A stretch of DNA of 64,000 nt from SCQP01 sp050747745 (GTDB lineage: Bacteria > Acidobacteriota > Terriglobia > Terriglobales > SCQP01), in contig JBOGKM010000103.1 in NCBI GenBank assembly GCA_050747745.1, positions 1-64,000 of the forward strand, in the 5' to 3' direction. Shown in pieces: positions 44,979 through 55,601 of this stretch. The stretch's first letter is position 1, and each line of letters opens with the position of its first letter. The position numbers were made by a program, and so were the translations under genes. Under the pieces are notes generated by a model. That model was not told where the DNA came from. It was given only the letters and a program-made list of their open reading frames with translations, and searched no databases.

Positions 44979-46508
44979 TCAGACGTGGGCCGGGGCCTGC
45001 AGGAGGACGATGGCGGATTCGAGGCGGAGCCGGTCGACATCGGCGGGGGCGAGTTCCTCGCAATTGATGCGGACATTGTCGCGCGCGCCGTGGAAACCGG
45101 CCGCGGCCAAGGCCAGCGCCGTCGTCAAATCGCTCGCCATGGCGGCCGGGGCTTGCGACTGCAGCTCGGTCAATAGTTCGTGAACCCGCCGACAGCGAGC
45201 GGCCACCCCCAGCGGGACATCGGCAGCGAGCACGGTGGCGACGCGGATGGCGGCGGTGCGCCCGGCCTGTTCGGCGGCAGTGGTCTTGGGCAAGCGGCGG
45301 GCGGCGCGGATGGCGAGGAAAGCTTCGCTGTCCTCATCGGTAGCGCGGGCAAGCTGCTGGCGCAAGGCAGCGAACTCGGCCGCCGCAACGGTCCAGGGCG
45401 TATCTCCAGCAGCGGCGGGCGGCGTCGCGGCTTTTTGCGCTTTGGCGAGCGTCAGGCGGGCCACCATCTGGCCCAGCGCGGCGGCCATGGCGCCACAGGC
45501 GGCGGCGGCGGTGCCGCCGCCCGGGGCGGGCTGATCGGAGGCGAGCGCATCGAGGAACGGCTGCAGGATAGCGGCGAAGCGCTGCGGCAGGGCGGCAATG
45601 ACGTTGGCAACGCGGGTTTCGATCACCATGTCGGCGTCGAAGGCGGCGAATTTCAGCATCTGGGCGGCAGCCTGTTCCAACGCCTGACGGGGCACCAGGC
45701 CGATGAGCTCACTTTCTACGGGAGTGGCACCATGCCTGGCGGCTTCAGCGCTGACCGCGTTCCAGGCGGTGGCAAGCGAGGTGAGCTCAAAATCGGTAAG
45801 GTTCATCGAGACCTGAGCGCGGCGCGGATCGCTTAGTTGCACGCCCATACCCTTCAGCGCCGGCAAGCCGCCGCCGGAGGTGCGCACGGCCTTGGCGATG
45901 GCCTTGGCGACGGCCAAGTCAGGCGTGTCGAGGTTGATGTTGTAGGCGATGAGGAACTTGCGCGCGCCCACTACCGTCGCCCCTGCCGAGGGATGAAGGC
46001 GGCAGTCGGGGAAGGGAAGACCGAAATCGGGGGTGCGCGAGGGATCAGTTTTGACCAGCTCGGAGACGCCCTCGAACTGTCCCTTGCGAATATTCTCCAG
46101 GCCGCGCCGGGCTTCGCTGCGCGCGGCCGCTTCGTAAAGATAGACCGGGATCTGAAAGCGCTTCCAGATCTCCGCCCCGGCCCACTCGGCCAGGCGCACG
46201 CACTCCTCGAGCGTCGCGCCCTGGAGCGGGACGAAGGGGATGACGTCGGTGGCGCCCAGGCGGGGGTGCGCGCCCTGATGATGGCGCAAGTCAATGCGTT
46301 CGGCGGCGGCGCCGGCGCCACGAACGGCGGCTTCGGCCACCACTTCCGGAGCGCCGGCCAGGGTGATGACACTGCGGTTGTGATCCGCATCCATCTCGCG
46401 CGCCAGCAGGGAAACACCGGGCACTGCGAGCATGACTTGCACGATGGCATCCACGACGGCCGGGTTGCGGCCCTCGCTGAAATTAGGAACACATTCAATC
46501 AAGGCCAT
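44979..46508 (-). CDS. ftcD: Bifunctional glutamate formimidoyltransferase / formimidoyl-THF cyclodeaminase
   Basis: The last steps of histidine degradation: formimino transfer from formiminoglutamate to tetrahydrofolate, then cyclodeamination to methenyl-THF. The 509-residue product fuses both activities. The formiminotransferase domain (about 1-330) starts MALIECVPNFSEGRNP and holds HHQGAHPRLGATDVIPFVPL. The cyclodeaminase domain (about 335-509) has PFLDALASDQPAPGGGTAAA. The start at ATG 46508 overlaps hutI by 14 bp. Fusion of the two is familiar in animals and known in some bacteria. Confidence 0.93.
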   Translation of the reverse strand: MALIECVPNFSEGRNPAVVDAIVQVMLAVPGVSLLAREMDADHNRSVITLAGAPEVVAEAAVRGAGAAAERIDLRHHQGAHPRLGATDVIPFVPLQGATLEECVRLAEWAGAEIWKRFQIPVYLYEAAARSEARRGLENIRKGQFEGVSELVKTDPSRTPDFGLPFPDCRLHPSAGATVVGARKFLIAYNINLDTPDLAVAKAIAKAVRTSGGGLPALKGMGVQLSDPRRAQVSMNLTDFELTSLATAWNAVSAEAARHGATPVESELIGLVPRQALEQAAAQMLKFAAFDADMVIETRVANVIAALPQRFAAILQPFLDALASDQPAPGGGTAAAACGAMAAALGQMVARLTLAKAQKAATPPAAAGDTPWTVAAAEFAALRQQLARATDEDSEAFLAIRAARRLPKTTAAEQAGRTAAIRVATVLAADVPLGVAARCRRVHELLTELQSQAPAAMASDLTTALALAAAGFHGARDNVRINCEELAPADVDRLRLESAIVLLQAPAHV

Positions 46509-47766
46509 GGCTTTCGATCCATTCTCCCTTCTGTACCACCGCACGGCAAAGATTTTGGCCGGCAAAATAAGGTACGGCGCGGAAGTCGTCCACGGCGAAG
46601 ACGGCGACATCGGCGCGCTTGCCGGGCGTCAGGGATCCGCACACGGCAGCGCGAGCGACAGCGGCGGCGCCGTTGATGGTGGCCGCGGTCCAGGCCTCGG
46701 GGGCCGTGAGGCGCATCTGGTTGCAGGCGATGGCCATGACCAGCGGCAAGCTGAGGATGGGGCAGGTGCCCGGGTTGAAATCGGTGGCCAAGGCGACGGC
46801 CGCGCCAGCGGCAAGCAGCGCGCGCGCCGGTGGAAAGGGCTGGCCCAAAAACCAGTTTGCGCCGGGGATGAGGGTCGCCACGGTGGCTGAGCGCGCCAGC
46901 AGGCGGGCATCTTCTTCGTTGGCGGCATCGCAATGATCCACCGAGACCGCGCCCAGTTCGATGCCGAGTGCAATGCCACCCAGGCGGGCGAACTGCTCCG
47001 CGTGGAGCTTGAGGGCGAGGTGGCGTGAGCGCGCCGCCATGAGCACCGCCCGGGTTTCGGCCAGATCGAAACCGGCAGGATCGCAAAAGGCATCGGCAAA
47101 TTCCGGCGCGGCCGGACCGAGGGCGATCACCGCGGGCAGGATGGTTTCGATCAGCAGGTGGAGGTAAGCGGCGCGATCGCGGGCGAACTCGGGCGGAACG
47201 ATGTGGGCGCCGAGGAAGGTGCGGGGCGCATCCAGGCCGCAGGCGGCGGCGGCGGCGGCGGCGGCTCGCAGGGAATTGGCTTCGGCCTCGAGCGTAAGGC
47301 CATAGCCGGATTTGACCTCGATGGTGGTCGAACCGTGGGCGCGGGCGCGGCGCATCCAGTGCCCGGCCTGGGCGGTGAGATCGGCAACGCCGGCGGCGCG
47401 CACGGCGGCCAGGCTGGAGCGGATGCCGCCGCCGGCGGCGGCGATTTCGGCGTAGCTGGCGCCGGCGAGGCGGCGTTCGTAATCGTCCAGGCGAGGAGCA
47501 GCGAACAGCAGGTGAGTATGGGAGTCGCACAGTCCGGGGGTGAGCAGCAGGCCGCGGCAGTCGTGCTCTTCGATCAGGTCCAGACCAGCGGGCAAATGAC
47601 GCGCCACTTCTTCGGTGGGACCGGCGCGCAGCACGCGGCCTTGCGATAGCAGCAGGGCGCCGTCGCGGACCAGGCCGAGTTCAAGCATTTCCGTACCGCG
47701 GCGGGCGCGATCCGGGCCGGCCAGGGTGAGCAGTTGAGCGGCGTGGGTGAGCAGCAGCGCAGCCAC
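46495..47766 (-). CDS. hutI: Imidazolonepropionase
   Basis: HutI opens imidazolone-5-propionate to formiminoglutamate. The 423-residue amidohydrolase carries the metal-binding DSHTH near residue 80, a His-rich segment KLHAEQFARLGG, SVDHCD, and the Asp of DFNPGTCPILSLP. It starts 2 bp after the hutU stop, and its end overlaps ftcD, so hutU-hutI-ftcD is one operon. The order differs from the common hutHUIG arrangement because hutH is absent here. Confidence 0.96.
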   Translation of the reverse strand: MAALLLTHAAQLLTLAGPDRARRGTEMLELGLVRDGALLLSQGRVLRAGPTEEVARHLPAGLDLIEEHDCRGLLLTPGLCDSHTHLLFAAPRLDDYERRLAGASYAEIAAAGGGIRSSLAAVRAAGVADLTAQAGHWMRRARAHGSTTIEVKSGYGLTLEAEANSLRAAAAAAAACGLDAPRTFLGAHIVPPEFARDRAAYLHLLIETILPAVIALGPAAPEFADAFCDPAGFDLAETRAVLMAARSRHLALKLHAEQFARLGGIALGIELGAVSVDHCDAANEEDARLLARSATVATLIPGANWFLGQPFPPARALLAAGAAVALATDFNPGTCPILSLPLVMAIACNQMRLTAPEAWTAATINGAAAVARAAVCGSLTPGKRADVAVFAVDDFRAVPYFAGQNLCRAVVQKGEWIESHGLD

Positions 47767-47768
47767 GG

Positions 47769-49484
<1,716 letters not shown>

Positions 49485-49520
49485 TGTATTCCGTCGCGCG
49501 TGCGCTAACCTTGCAAGACC

Positions 49521-50369
49521 GTGGATCTGTATCTGGCATGGGCGCTGGCGGCGGCAGTGACGTGGGGATCGGCGGATTTTTGCGCCAAGAAGGCGGCCGA
49601 GCGGCTGGGATTCTGGCCCACGGTGTGGGGGATGAATGCCGTGGGGGCTCTGGCGCTGGCGCTGATCTGGGCTGGCGGCGGGGTGAGGATACCGCAAGCG
49701 CAGGTGCCGCTGCTGATCTGGCTGGGCATCGGCAACACGGTGGGCGGGGTGTTTTTTTATTACGCACTGGAGTACGGACCGCTGGTGCTGGTTTCGCCCA
49801 TCACGGCCGCCTATCCGGTGGTTTCGGCGGTGCTGGCGTACGCGATCAGCGGCGAGCGGCTGGCGGCGGTGATGGAACTGACGGTGGGGGGGGTGATCGC
49901 GGGTACGCTGCTGGCCAGCCTGGGTGCATCCGGCGAGAGCGCGGCGGCGCACCCGCGCCGCCGCGCGGCCCTGCTGGCGGCGGTGGCGGGAGCGCTAGTG
50001 TTTGGAACGGTGTTTTATGAGCTGGCGGCGCATGCGCGCGCCACCGGACTGACCGCGCCGGTGCTGGTGTTCCGCTTTGCGGGCGCGGGGCTGCTGGCAC
50101 TGCCGCTGCTGGGCGGTCTGCGTCCGCCGCCCGGCTGGTTCCGCAACCGGTGGTTGTGGGCGACGGGGCTGTTGGACAGCTCCGCCTATTTGTTTTATGC
50201 CGCGGCAGCGCGGCATCTGCCGGTTTCGGTAGTTTCGGCGCTGAGCGGGTTGTTCACCGTGTGGACGCTGGCATTGGCGGTGGTGTTTTTACGCGAGCGC
50301 CTGGCGTGGCGGCAATGGCTCGGGGTGGCGCTCATCGTGGCCGCCATAGCGCTGCTGGCTATAAAATAG
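49521..50369 (+). CDS. EamA-family (DMT) transporter
   Basis: A 282-residue inner-membrane protein with ten hydrophobic segments in two repeats, each starting with a similar pattern (WALAAAVTWGSADFCAKKAA, and in the second half VAGALVFGTVFYELAAHARA). This is the EamA drug/metabolite transporter fold. Substrates of this family are often amino acids or metabolites, and none can be assigned here. The start is GTG 49521. Its location next to the hut operon could hint at a histidine-pathway metabolite, but that is only positional. Confidence 0.87.
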   Translation: MDLYLAWALAAAVTWGSADFCAKKAAERLGFWPTVWGMNAVGALALALIWAGGGVRIPQAQVPLLIWLGIGNTVGGVFFYYALEYGPLVLVSPITAAYPVVSAVLAYAISGERLAAVMELTVGGVIAGTLLASLGASGESAAAHPRRRAALLAAVAGALVFGTVFYELAAHARATGLTAPVLVFRFAGAGLLALPLLGGLRPPPGWFRNRWLWATGLLDSSAYLFYAAAARHLPVSVVSALSGLFTVWTLALAVVFLRERLAWRQWLGVALIVAAIALLAIK

Positions 50370-50374
50370 TGCGC

Positions 50375-51157
50375 ATGCCGGAATGTCCGATTTGTGGCTT
50401 GGGCGAACGCTGCCGGAATCACTGGGTTGCGGTACAGGAACCGAATGGCGAGGTGGAGTTCCAGGTCAGCGCCATGACCGCCAGCGAAGACAATCTCATC
50501 CTGCTGCGCAACAAACTAAAGAATCCGCCGCTGCGCACGCTGTTTGAAGAGATTCAACTCACGCCGGAGTGGGTGGAAGAGCAGGGAAGAGTGCTGGCCT
50601 ATCTGCACTGGCCGCTGGATCTGCGCGGCGCGGTGCATCGGACGCTATTCCCAGCCGGCAGCGGCAGCCTGGCGCCGCTGCCGCCGACGCCGATCTTCAA
50701 CCAACACCTGGAAGACATACAACTGAGCGGCGTGGAACTGGATGCGGTCAACTGCCTGCCGGACGAGTTGGTCTACCGGGCTGAGTTTTCGCTGGGCTTG
50801 CGGGAGCTGGGCGCAGCGCCGTTTGCCTACGTGCAAACGCTGTGGGCGGCGGGAGTGGAGTGGGCGCCGCGATTGTCCACGCGCGCCAGCCGCCAACAGG
50901 CCGAAGGGGTAGTGCGTCTACTGATCGCCGGCTTGCTGGATCCGCTGCGCGAGATGTTCGCGGGGCGCGACGTGCTGGTGTTGAGCGAGGAACAGCCCAA
51001 CGGACTGAAACCGGGCGTGGCGGTGGATGAGATCGCACTGCCGGGCACGCCGGAGCGCCACCTGGGCGAGGAAATCGAAAACCTGATCAACGAGCGACGG
51101 CTGCAGCCGATGCTGCGCAACAACCTGCTGCTATTGCTGCCGGCGGCGGTGCAATAG
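50375..51157 (+). CDS. Hypothetical protein with N-terminal Cys cluster
   Basis: A 260-residue protein of unknown function. It opens with MPECPICGLGERCRNHW, a compact Cys-rich knot that could bind zinc, followed by a helical region and an Arg/Gln-rich middle (AYLHWPLDLRGAVHRTLFPA and RASRQQAEGVVRLLIAGLLD). It has no signal peptide. ATG 50375 lies only 5 bp after the EamA stop; a GTG at 50369 would add two residues. No homologous family came to mind. Confidence 0.62.
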   Translation: MPECPICGLGERCRNHWVAVQEPNGEVEFQVSAMTASEDNLILLRNKLKNPPLRTLFEEIQLTPEWVEEQGRVLAYLHWPLDLRGAVHRTLFPAGSGSLAPLPPTPIFNQHLEDIQLSGVELDAVNCLPDELVYRAEFSLGLRELGAAPFAYVQTLWAAGVEWAPRLSTRASRQQAEGVVRLLIAGLLDPLREMFAGRDVLVLSEEQPNGLKPGVAVDEIALPGTPERHLGEEIENLINERRLQPMLRNNLLLLLPAAVQ

Positions 51158-51213
51158 GCGAGGCCACCTTTCGGAGCGCAACGACATCGGAAGGCCGAAG
51201 GAGGTAAGACACC

Positions 51214-51642
51214 ATGCCATCCCGTTCCCTCAGCCGCCGCGACCCCTACGATGTATTCGACATGCGGCGTCCACTGCTCGATGATTTTTTCACCCGCATG
51301 TTCACCAGTCCCTTCTGGGAGCGCTGGTCGTCCACGGGCGCGCCGGTAGCGTGGGTGCCCCCGCTGGAGTGCTACATAGACCAGAACCGCTACCATATTC
51401 GGCTGGCGCTGCCGGGCGTGAAGCCCAACGAAGTCAACCTGCAGGTGCACGGCAACGAACTCAGCATCAGCGGCGAGCGCAAGCAAGAGGTCACGCCCGC
51501 CGAGGACCGGTCTTTCCAACGAGAGATCACCTATGGATCGTTCGAGCGCGTGGTCGCACTGCCGGAAGGCGTACAGAGCGACAAGCTTGAGGCCAACTTC
51601 GACTGCGGCGTGCTGGTGATCACGGCGCCATTAAACGAGTAA
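51214..51642 (+). CDS. Small heat-shock protein Hsp20 (C-terminally truncated by in-frame stop)
   Basis: An ATP-independent holdase of 142 residues. The alpha-crystallin domain is intact (about residues 45-138: PLECYIDQNRYHIRLALPGV, then ELSISGERKQ, FQREITYGSFERVVALPEGV and GVLVITAPLNE). The usual C-terminal I-x-I motif used in oligomer contacts is missing before the TAA at 51640-51642, but the same frame continues after the stop with it. The start is ATG 51214 with AAGGAGGT in good position. Confidence 0.9.
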   Translation: MPSRSLSRRDPYDVFDMRRPLLDDFFTRMFTSPFWERWSSTGAPVAWVPPLECYIDQNRYHIRLALPGVKPNEVNLQVHGNELSISGERKQEVTPAEDRSFQREITYGSFERVVALPEGVQSDKLEANFDCGVLVITAPLNE

Positions 51643-51699
51643 GCGCTGCCGCGGAAGATCGAGATCAAGGGCGAGAACGGCAAGAAACTGGCGGCGTAG
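51643..51699 (+). other. In-frame readable extension of hsp20 beyond the TAA stop
   Basis: After the stop the frame gives 18 codons (ALPRKIEIKGENGKKLAA) and then TAG at 51697-51699. The segment LPRKIEIK has exactly the position and pattern of the Hsp20 C-terminal extension with the I-x-I motif. This supports a recent nonsense mutation, a sequencing or assembly error, or programmed read-through. Confidence 0.75.
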
Positions 51700-51737
51700 G
51701 CTGGGCCATAGGGTCTGATAATGGATCTTATGTAAGC

Positions 51738-52259
51738 TCATGCACTGTGTGCCAAGTCAGGCGTGGCGAGGAGCAGACGATCGGTTACAGGCGAGGCTGG
51801 CTCTATACAGTTTTTGTCTGTAACTTGTTGAGCCTGCTCGGAAATGCTCTGGACTGAGGGGGTGTCTGCGGCAGCCGCGGCTGCGGTGATCTGCGCCAGG
51901 TGCTCGGCAATGCGGGCGGGAGGGGGAGTGGGCATTGCAGGAGCCGCGGCATCCTGCCAGGAGCGGAGAGCTGCTTGCCCCTCAGGGGAAAACATCAGGC
52001 GAACAAGGATGGCGGCGTAGCCGGGCGAGTAGGTACAGTAACGGGTGAGTTCGTTGAGCATTTGCCAGGCGTTGGCAAAGAAGGCCTGCGTCCAAATGCG
52101 GGTGAGGAGTGCGCGGAATTCAGGCTGCTGGCACCAGGCGTAGTAACTGCTGGTACTGACGCCAGCGCGCTCGCAAATGGAAGCGGCACTGCCGCGGGGA
52201 TCTTCGGTGAGAGATTGCAGAAAACGGCGTTGAGCGGAAGTAAGGTCAGGTTTTGACAT
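51738..52259 (-). CDS. Helix-turn-helix DNA-binding protein
   Basis: A 173-residue product. The N-terminal part (LTSAQRRFLQSLTEDPRGSA, then SICERAGVSTSSYYAWCQQP) contains a helix-turn-helix resembling phBC6A51-type and transposase-type DNA-binding domains. The middle is an acidic helix rich in Phe, Leu and Trp, and the C-terminus is Ala-rich and disordered. The start is ATG 52259 with a strong AGGAGGG; the earlier in-frame start at 52310 is rejected. It has no partner on the same strand and lies divergent from the S10 peptidase cluster, so it could regulate it, but no operator was seen. Confidence 0.65.
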   Translation of the reverse strand: MSKPDLTSAQRRFLQSLTEDPRGSAASICERAGVSTSSYYAWCQQPEFRALLTRIWTQAFFANAWQMLNELTRYCTYSPGYAAILVRLMFSPEGQAALRSWQDAAAPAMPTPPPARIAEHLAQITAAAAAADTPSVQSISEQAQQVTDKNCIEPASPVTDRLLLATPDLAHSA

Positions 52260-52431
52260 AGACCCTCCTGAAAACAGTAGATGAGAGTTGCTGGCGCTGG
52301 GTTGGCCCAAAGCCCAATGTTCGTCGCATCATGGCGTGATCAAGACAGGAAATAAGGCTTGCTCCGGGCGAGAGCTGCTGTCACAATGCCATGTTCGGCC
52401 GAATTTACCCACCTTTGGAGGGAGGACTTTT

Positions 52432-54003
52432 GTGCAGATGACACAGCGCTTACTTCGTTGGACGGGCATGGCAGTGGTATTGGGGATGATGGCCTGCCTG
52501 CCGGCTGCGGCACAGTTTCGGATGGGGCCGCAAGCGTTTGGATATGAACCGCAGGCAACGGATCCGCCGCCGGTGAAGACCCAGCACAGCATCACGGTGA
52601 ACGGGCAGACGCTGAGCTACACGGCCGAGGTAGGCAAGATTCCTGTACCGGACTCGACCGGGAAAACGATGGGGCACATGTTCTATGTGGCCTACATTCT
52701 CAACAACGCCGGCGGAGCGCCGCGGCCAGTGACGTTCAGCTACAACGGCGGACCGGGATCGGATTCGGTATACGTGCATATGGGGGGCTTCGGGCCGCGG
52801 CGGGCGGTGCTGAAGGACAACGGGAACAATCCGCCGCCGCCGTACACGCTGGTGGACAATGCGGATACATGGCTGAACTCGACCGATCTGGTGTTCATTG
52901 ATGCGATCGGGACGGGCTACAGCCGGGCGACCAACCACAAGAATCTGGTTTATGCCGCCAGCGCGCAGGGCGACCTGGAGTGCTTCGCGCAGTTCGTGCG
53001 GCTGTGGCTGTATCAGAACAACCGGCTGAACTCACCCGTCATTCTGGCGGGAGAAAGCTACGGGACGTTTCGCTCAGCGGGGCTGGCGGACGTACTTTGG
53101 CAGCACCATATTCCGGTGAGCGGGATCGTGCTGCTGTCGAGCGTGCTGAACATGGCGACGCTGGACCCTTCCTACAGCAACGACCGGCCGTACTGGCTGA
53201 TGCTGCCGACGCAGACGGCGATCGCGTGGCATTTCCACAAATTGCCGGCGAAGTACGAAAGCGAACCACTGCCGCAGGTGGTGCAGCAGGCGGAGCAGTG
53301 GGCGCAAACGAAGTACGAACATTACCTGGATCTGGGCGATTCCTTGCAGGGCGCGCAGCGGCAGCAGGCGCTGCAGGAAATGTCCAGTTTCACCGGCCTG
53401 TCACCGCAATTCCTCGATAGCTGGAACCTGCGGGTCAGCACGGCGTTGTTCGACTCTTCCCTGCTACGCGGCCAGCGGGAAACGATTGGGCGCTATGACG
53501 GCACGCAGGTAGGTTTCAGCCAAACGCCGGGGAATACGCGCCCGGACTACGATGCCAGCGACCTGCTGTCGACGCCCTATTTACACGAGTTCGTCAATTA
53601 CCTGAAGAATGAGCTGGACTACAAGACTACGGTGGAATATGGCGACCGTGGAACGAACGGCGGGGCCGGGATTCCGCGGTGGAACTACAACATTTCGAGC
53701 GGCGGATTCGGGGGCTTTTTTGGCGGGCCGGGCGACGACGTGAGCCAGGATCTGGAGCGGGTGATGGTGCAGGATCCAGCGCTGCGGGTGATGCTGTGCG
53801 AAGGCTACTTCGACCAGGCGACGCCGATGCTGGAGGCGACTTACAGCATGCGGCACCTGTTCATTCCGGTGGCGATGCAGAACCACGTCGAGATCGAGCA
53901 TTACATGTCGGGCCACATGATCTATGCGCATAAAGACTCAAGGGAGAAGCTGCACCGGGACTTTGATGCGTTCGTGAAGACACTGTCCGGCGTGAGCCAG
54001 TAG
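52432..54003 (+). CDS. S10 serine carboxypeptidase-like protein, copy 1
   Basis: A secreted 523-residue peptidase of the S10 carboxypeptidase Y type. A signal peptide (TGMAVVLGMMACLPAAAQ) is followed by the family fold with SYNGGPGS (oxyanion region), the catalytic Ser209 in AGESYGT, the Asp in CEGYFDQATP and the His in YMSGHMIY. GTG 52432 is preferred: GGAGGGAGGA lies about 5 bases upstream, whereas ATG 52438 is 11 away. It is the first of three tandem copies. Between 52260 and 52431 I see only this ribosome binding site. Confidence 0.92.
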   Translation: MQMTQRLLRWTGMAVVLGMMACLPAAAQFRMGPQAFGYEPQATDPPPVKTQHSITVNGQTLSYTAEVGKIPVPDSTGKTMGHMFYVAYILNNAGGAPRPVTFSYNGGPGSDSVYVHMGGFGPRRAVLKDNGNNPPPPYTLVDNADTWLNSTDLVFIDAIGTGYSRATNHKNLVYAASAQGDLECFAQFVRLWLYQNNRLNSPVILAGESYGTFRSAGLADVLWQHHIPVSGIVLLSSVLNMATLDPSYSNDRPYWLMLPTQTAIAWHFHKLPAKYESEPLPQVVQQAEQWAQTKYEHYLDLGDSLQGAQRQQALQEMSSFTGLSPQFLDSWNLRVSTALFDSSLLRGQRETIGRYDGTQVGFSQTPGNTRPDYDASDLLSTPYLHEFVNYLKNELDYKTTVEYGDRGTNGGAGIPRWNYNISSGGFGGFFGGPGDDVSQDLERVMVQDPALRVMLCEGYFDQATPMLEATYSMRHLFIPVAMQNHVEIEHYMSGHMIYAHKDSREKLHRDFDAFVKTLSGVSQ

Positions 54004-54044
54004 AACGGCGGCGAGTGGCTGGTTGCCGATCGTCAGGAGCGAAG

Positions 54045-55601
54045 ATGAGGAAAGTGCTGATTGCTGCAGTGGCAGTGGCTTTGGGGGCGTGTGTGCCGGC
54101 GGCGGCGCAGTTCCGGCGCCCGCAAAACTTCGGGTATGAGCCGCAGGCGACGGATCCGCCGCCGGTAAAGACGCAGCACAGCATCACCGTCAATGGTCAC
54201 ACGCTGAGCTATACCGCCGAAGTGGGCAAGATACCGATTCCCGATACAACCGGGAAGACGATGGGGCACATGTTCTACGTGGCCTATCTTCTGAACAATC
54301 CGGGCGGGGAGCCGCGGCCGGTGACCTTCAGCTACAACGGCGGGCCAGGATCGGATTCGGTGTACGTACACATGGGCGGGTTCGGGCCGCGGCGGGTGGT
54401 GTTGAACGACAACGGCAGCAATCCCGGTCCGCCCTACCGGGTCGTCGACAACGCCGACACCTGGCTGAATGCCACCGACCTGGTGTTTGTGGATGCGATC
54501 GGGACCGGCTTCAGCCGGGCGACCTCGCACAAGACGCTGATGCAGGCTGCGACCGCGCAAGGCGACCTGGAGTGCTTTGCGCAGTTCGTGCGCTTGTGGC
54601 TGTACCAGAACAACCGGCTGAACTCGCCCATCATACTGGCGGGAGAAAGCTACGGGACGTTCCGGACGGCTGGGCTGGCGCACGTGCTGTGGCAGCACCA
54701 TATTCCGCTGAGCGGGATCGTGCTGCTGTCGGCAGCGCTGAACATGAACACCATCACCGCCTCCTATAGCGATGATTTGCCCTATTGGCTGGCGCTGCCG
54801 ACCCAGACGGCAATTGCTTGGCATTTCCACAAACTCTCGCCGAATCTGCAAGGCGAGCCGCTGCCGCGAGTGGTGCAGCAGGCGGAGCAGTGGGCGCAGA
54901 CCAAGTACCAGCAATATCTGGATTTGGGCGGGGCGCTGACGGGGGCGGAACGGCAGAAAGCACTGCAGGAGATGTCGGAGTACACGAGCCTTTCGCCGCA
55001 GTTTCTGGACAGCTGGAACCTGCGGCTGAGCACCGGGCTATTCGACTCTTCCCTGCTGCGTAGCCAGCGGGAGACGATCGGCCGTTATGACGGCACACAG
55101 ATCGGCTTCAGCCGCACACCGGGGCAGACGCGTCCCGACTACGACGCCAGCGATCTGCTGTCCACGCCGTATTTGCACGAGTTCGTCAACTACCTGCGGA
55201 ACGAGCTCGACTACAAAACCACGACCGAATACGGCGACGGCGGCATGGGCGGAGCGGGCATACCGCAATGGACCTACAACATCAACGGCGCCAGCGGCAA
55301 GGCGGGCGGATGGGGCACCAACGGCGGCGGCAATGACGTCAGCCAGGACCTGGAGCGGGTGTTTGCGCAAGATCCATCGCTGCGGCTGATGCTATGCGAA
55401 GGGTACTTTGACCAGGCGACGCCGGTGTTCGAGGCGATTTACGGCATCCGGCACCTGTTCATTACGCCGCAGGAAATGACACACGTGAGCATCGAGCATT
55501 ACATGTCGGGGCACATGATCTACGCACATAAAGACTCGAGGGAGAAACTGCACCGGGACTTCGACAACTTCGTGACGACACTGGCGGGGGAGGGACAATG
55601 A
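54045..55601 (+). CDS. S10 serine carboxypeptidase-like protein, copy 2
   Basis: A 518-residue paralogue of the preceding gene with its own signal peptide (VLIAAVAVALGACVPAAAQF). The catalytic Ser (GESYGT), Asp (EGYFDQATP) and His (MSGHMIY) are all conserved. It is recognisably diverged in the middle (ALTGAERQKALQEMSEYTSL) and near the end (PVFEAIYGIRHLFITPQEM). ATG 54045 is chosen because AGGAG lies just upstream; the open frame from 54015 is an extension into the spacer. It begins 41 bp after copy 1, and its stop overlaps copy 3 by four bases. Confidence 0.92.
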   Translation: MRKVLIAAVAVALGACVPAAAQFRRPQNFGYEPQATDPPPVKTQHSITVNGHTLSYTAEVGKIPIPDTTGKTMGHMFYVAYLLNNPGGEPRPVTFSYNGGPGSDSVYVHMGGFGPRRVVLNDNGSNPGPPYRVVDNADTWLNATDLVFVDAIGTGFSRATSHKTLMQAATAQGDLECFAQFVRLWLYQNNRLNSPIILAGESYGTFRTAGLAHVLWQHHIPLSGIVLLSAALNMNTITASYSDDLPYWLALPTQTAIAWHFHKLSPNLQGEPLPRVVQQAEQWAQTKYQQYLDLGGALTGAERQKALQEMSEYTSLSPQFLDSWNLRLSTGLFDSSLLRSQRETIGRYDGTQIGFSRTPGQTRPDYDASDLLSTPYLHEFVNYLRNELDYKTTTEYGDGGMGGAGIPQWTYNINGASGKAGGWGTNGGGNDVSQDLERVFAQDPSLRLMLCEGYFDQATPVFEAIYGIRHLFITPQEMTHVSIEHYMSGHMIYAHKDSREKLHRDFDNFVTTLAGEGQ

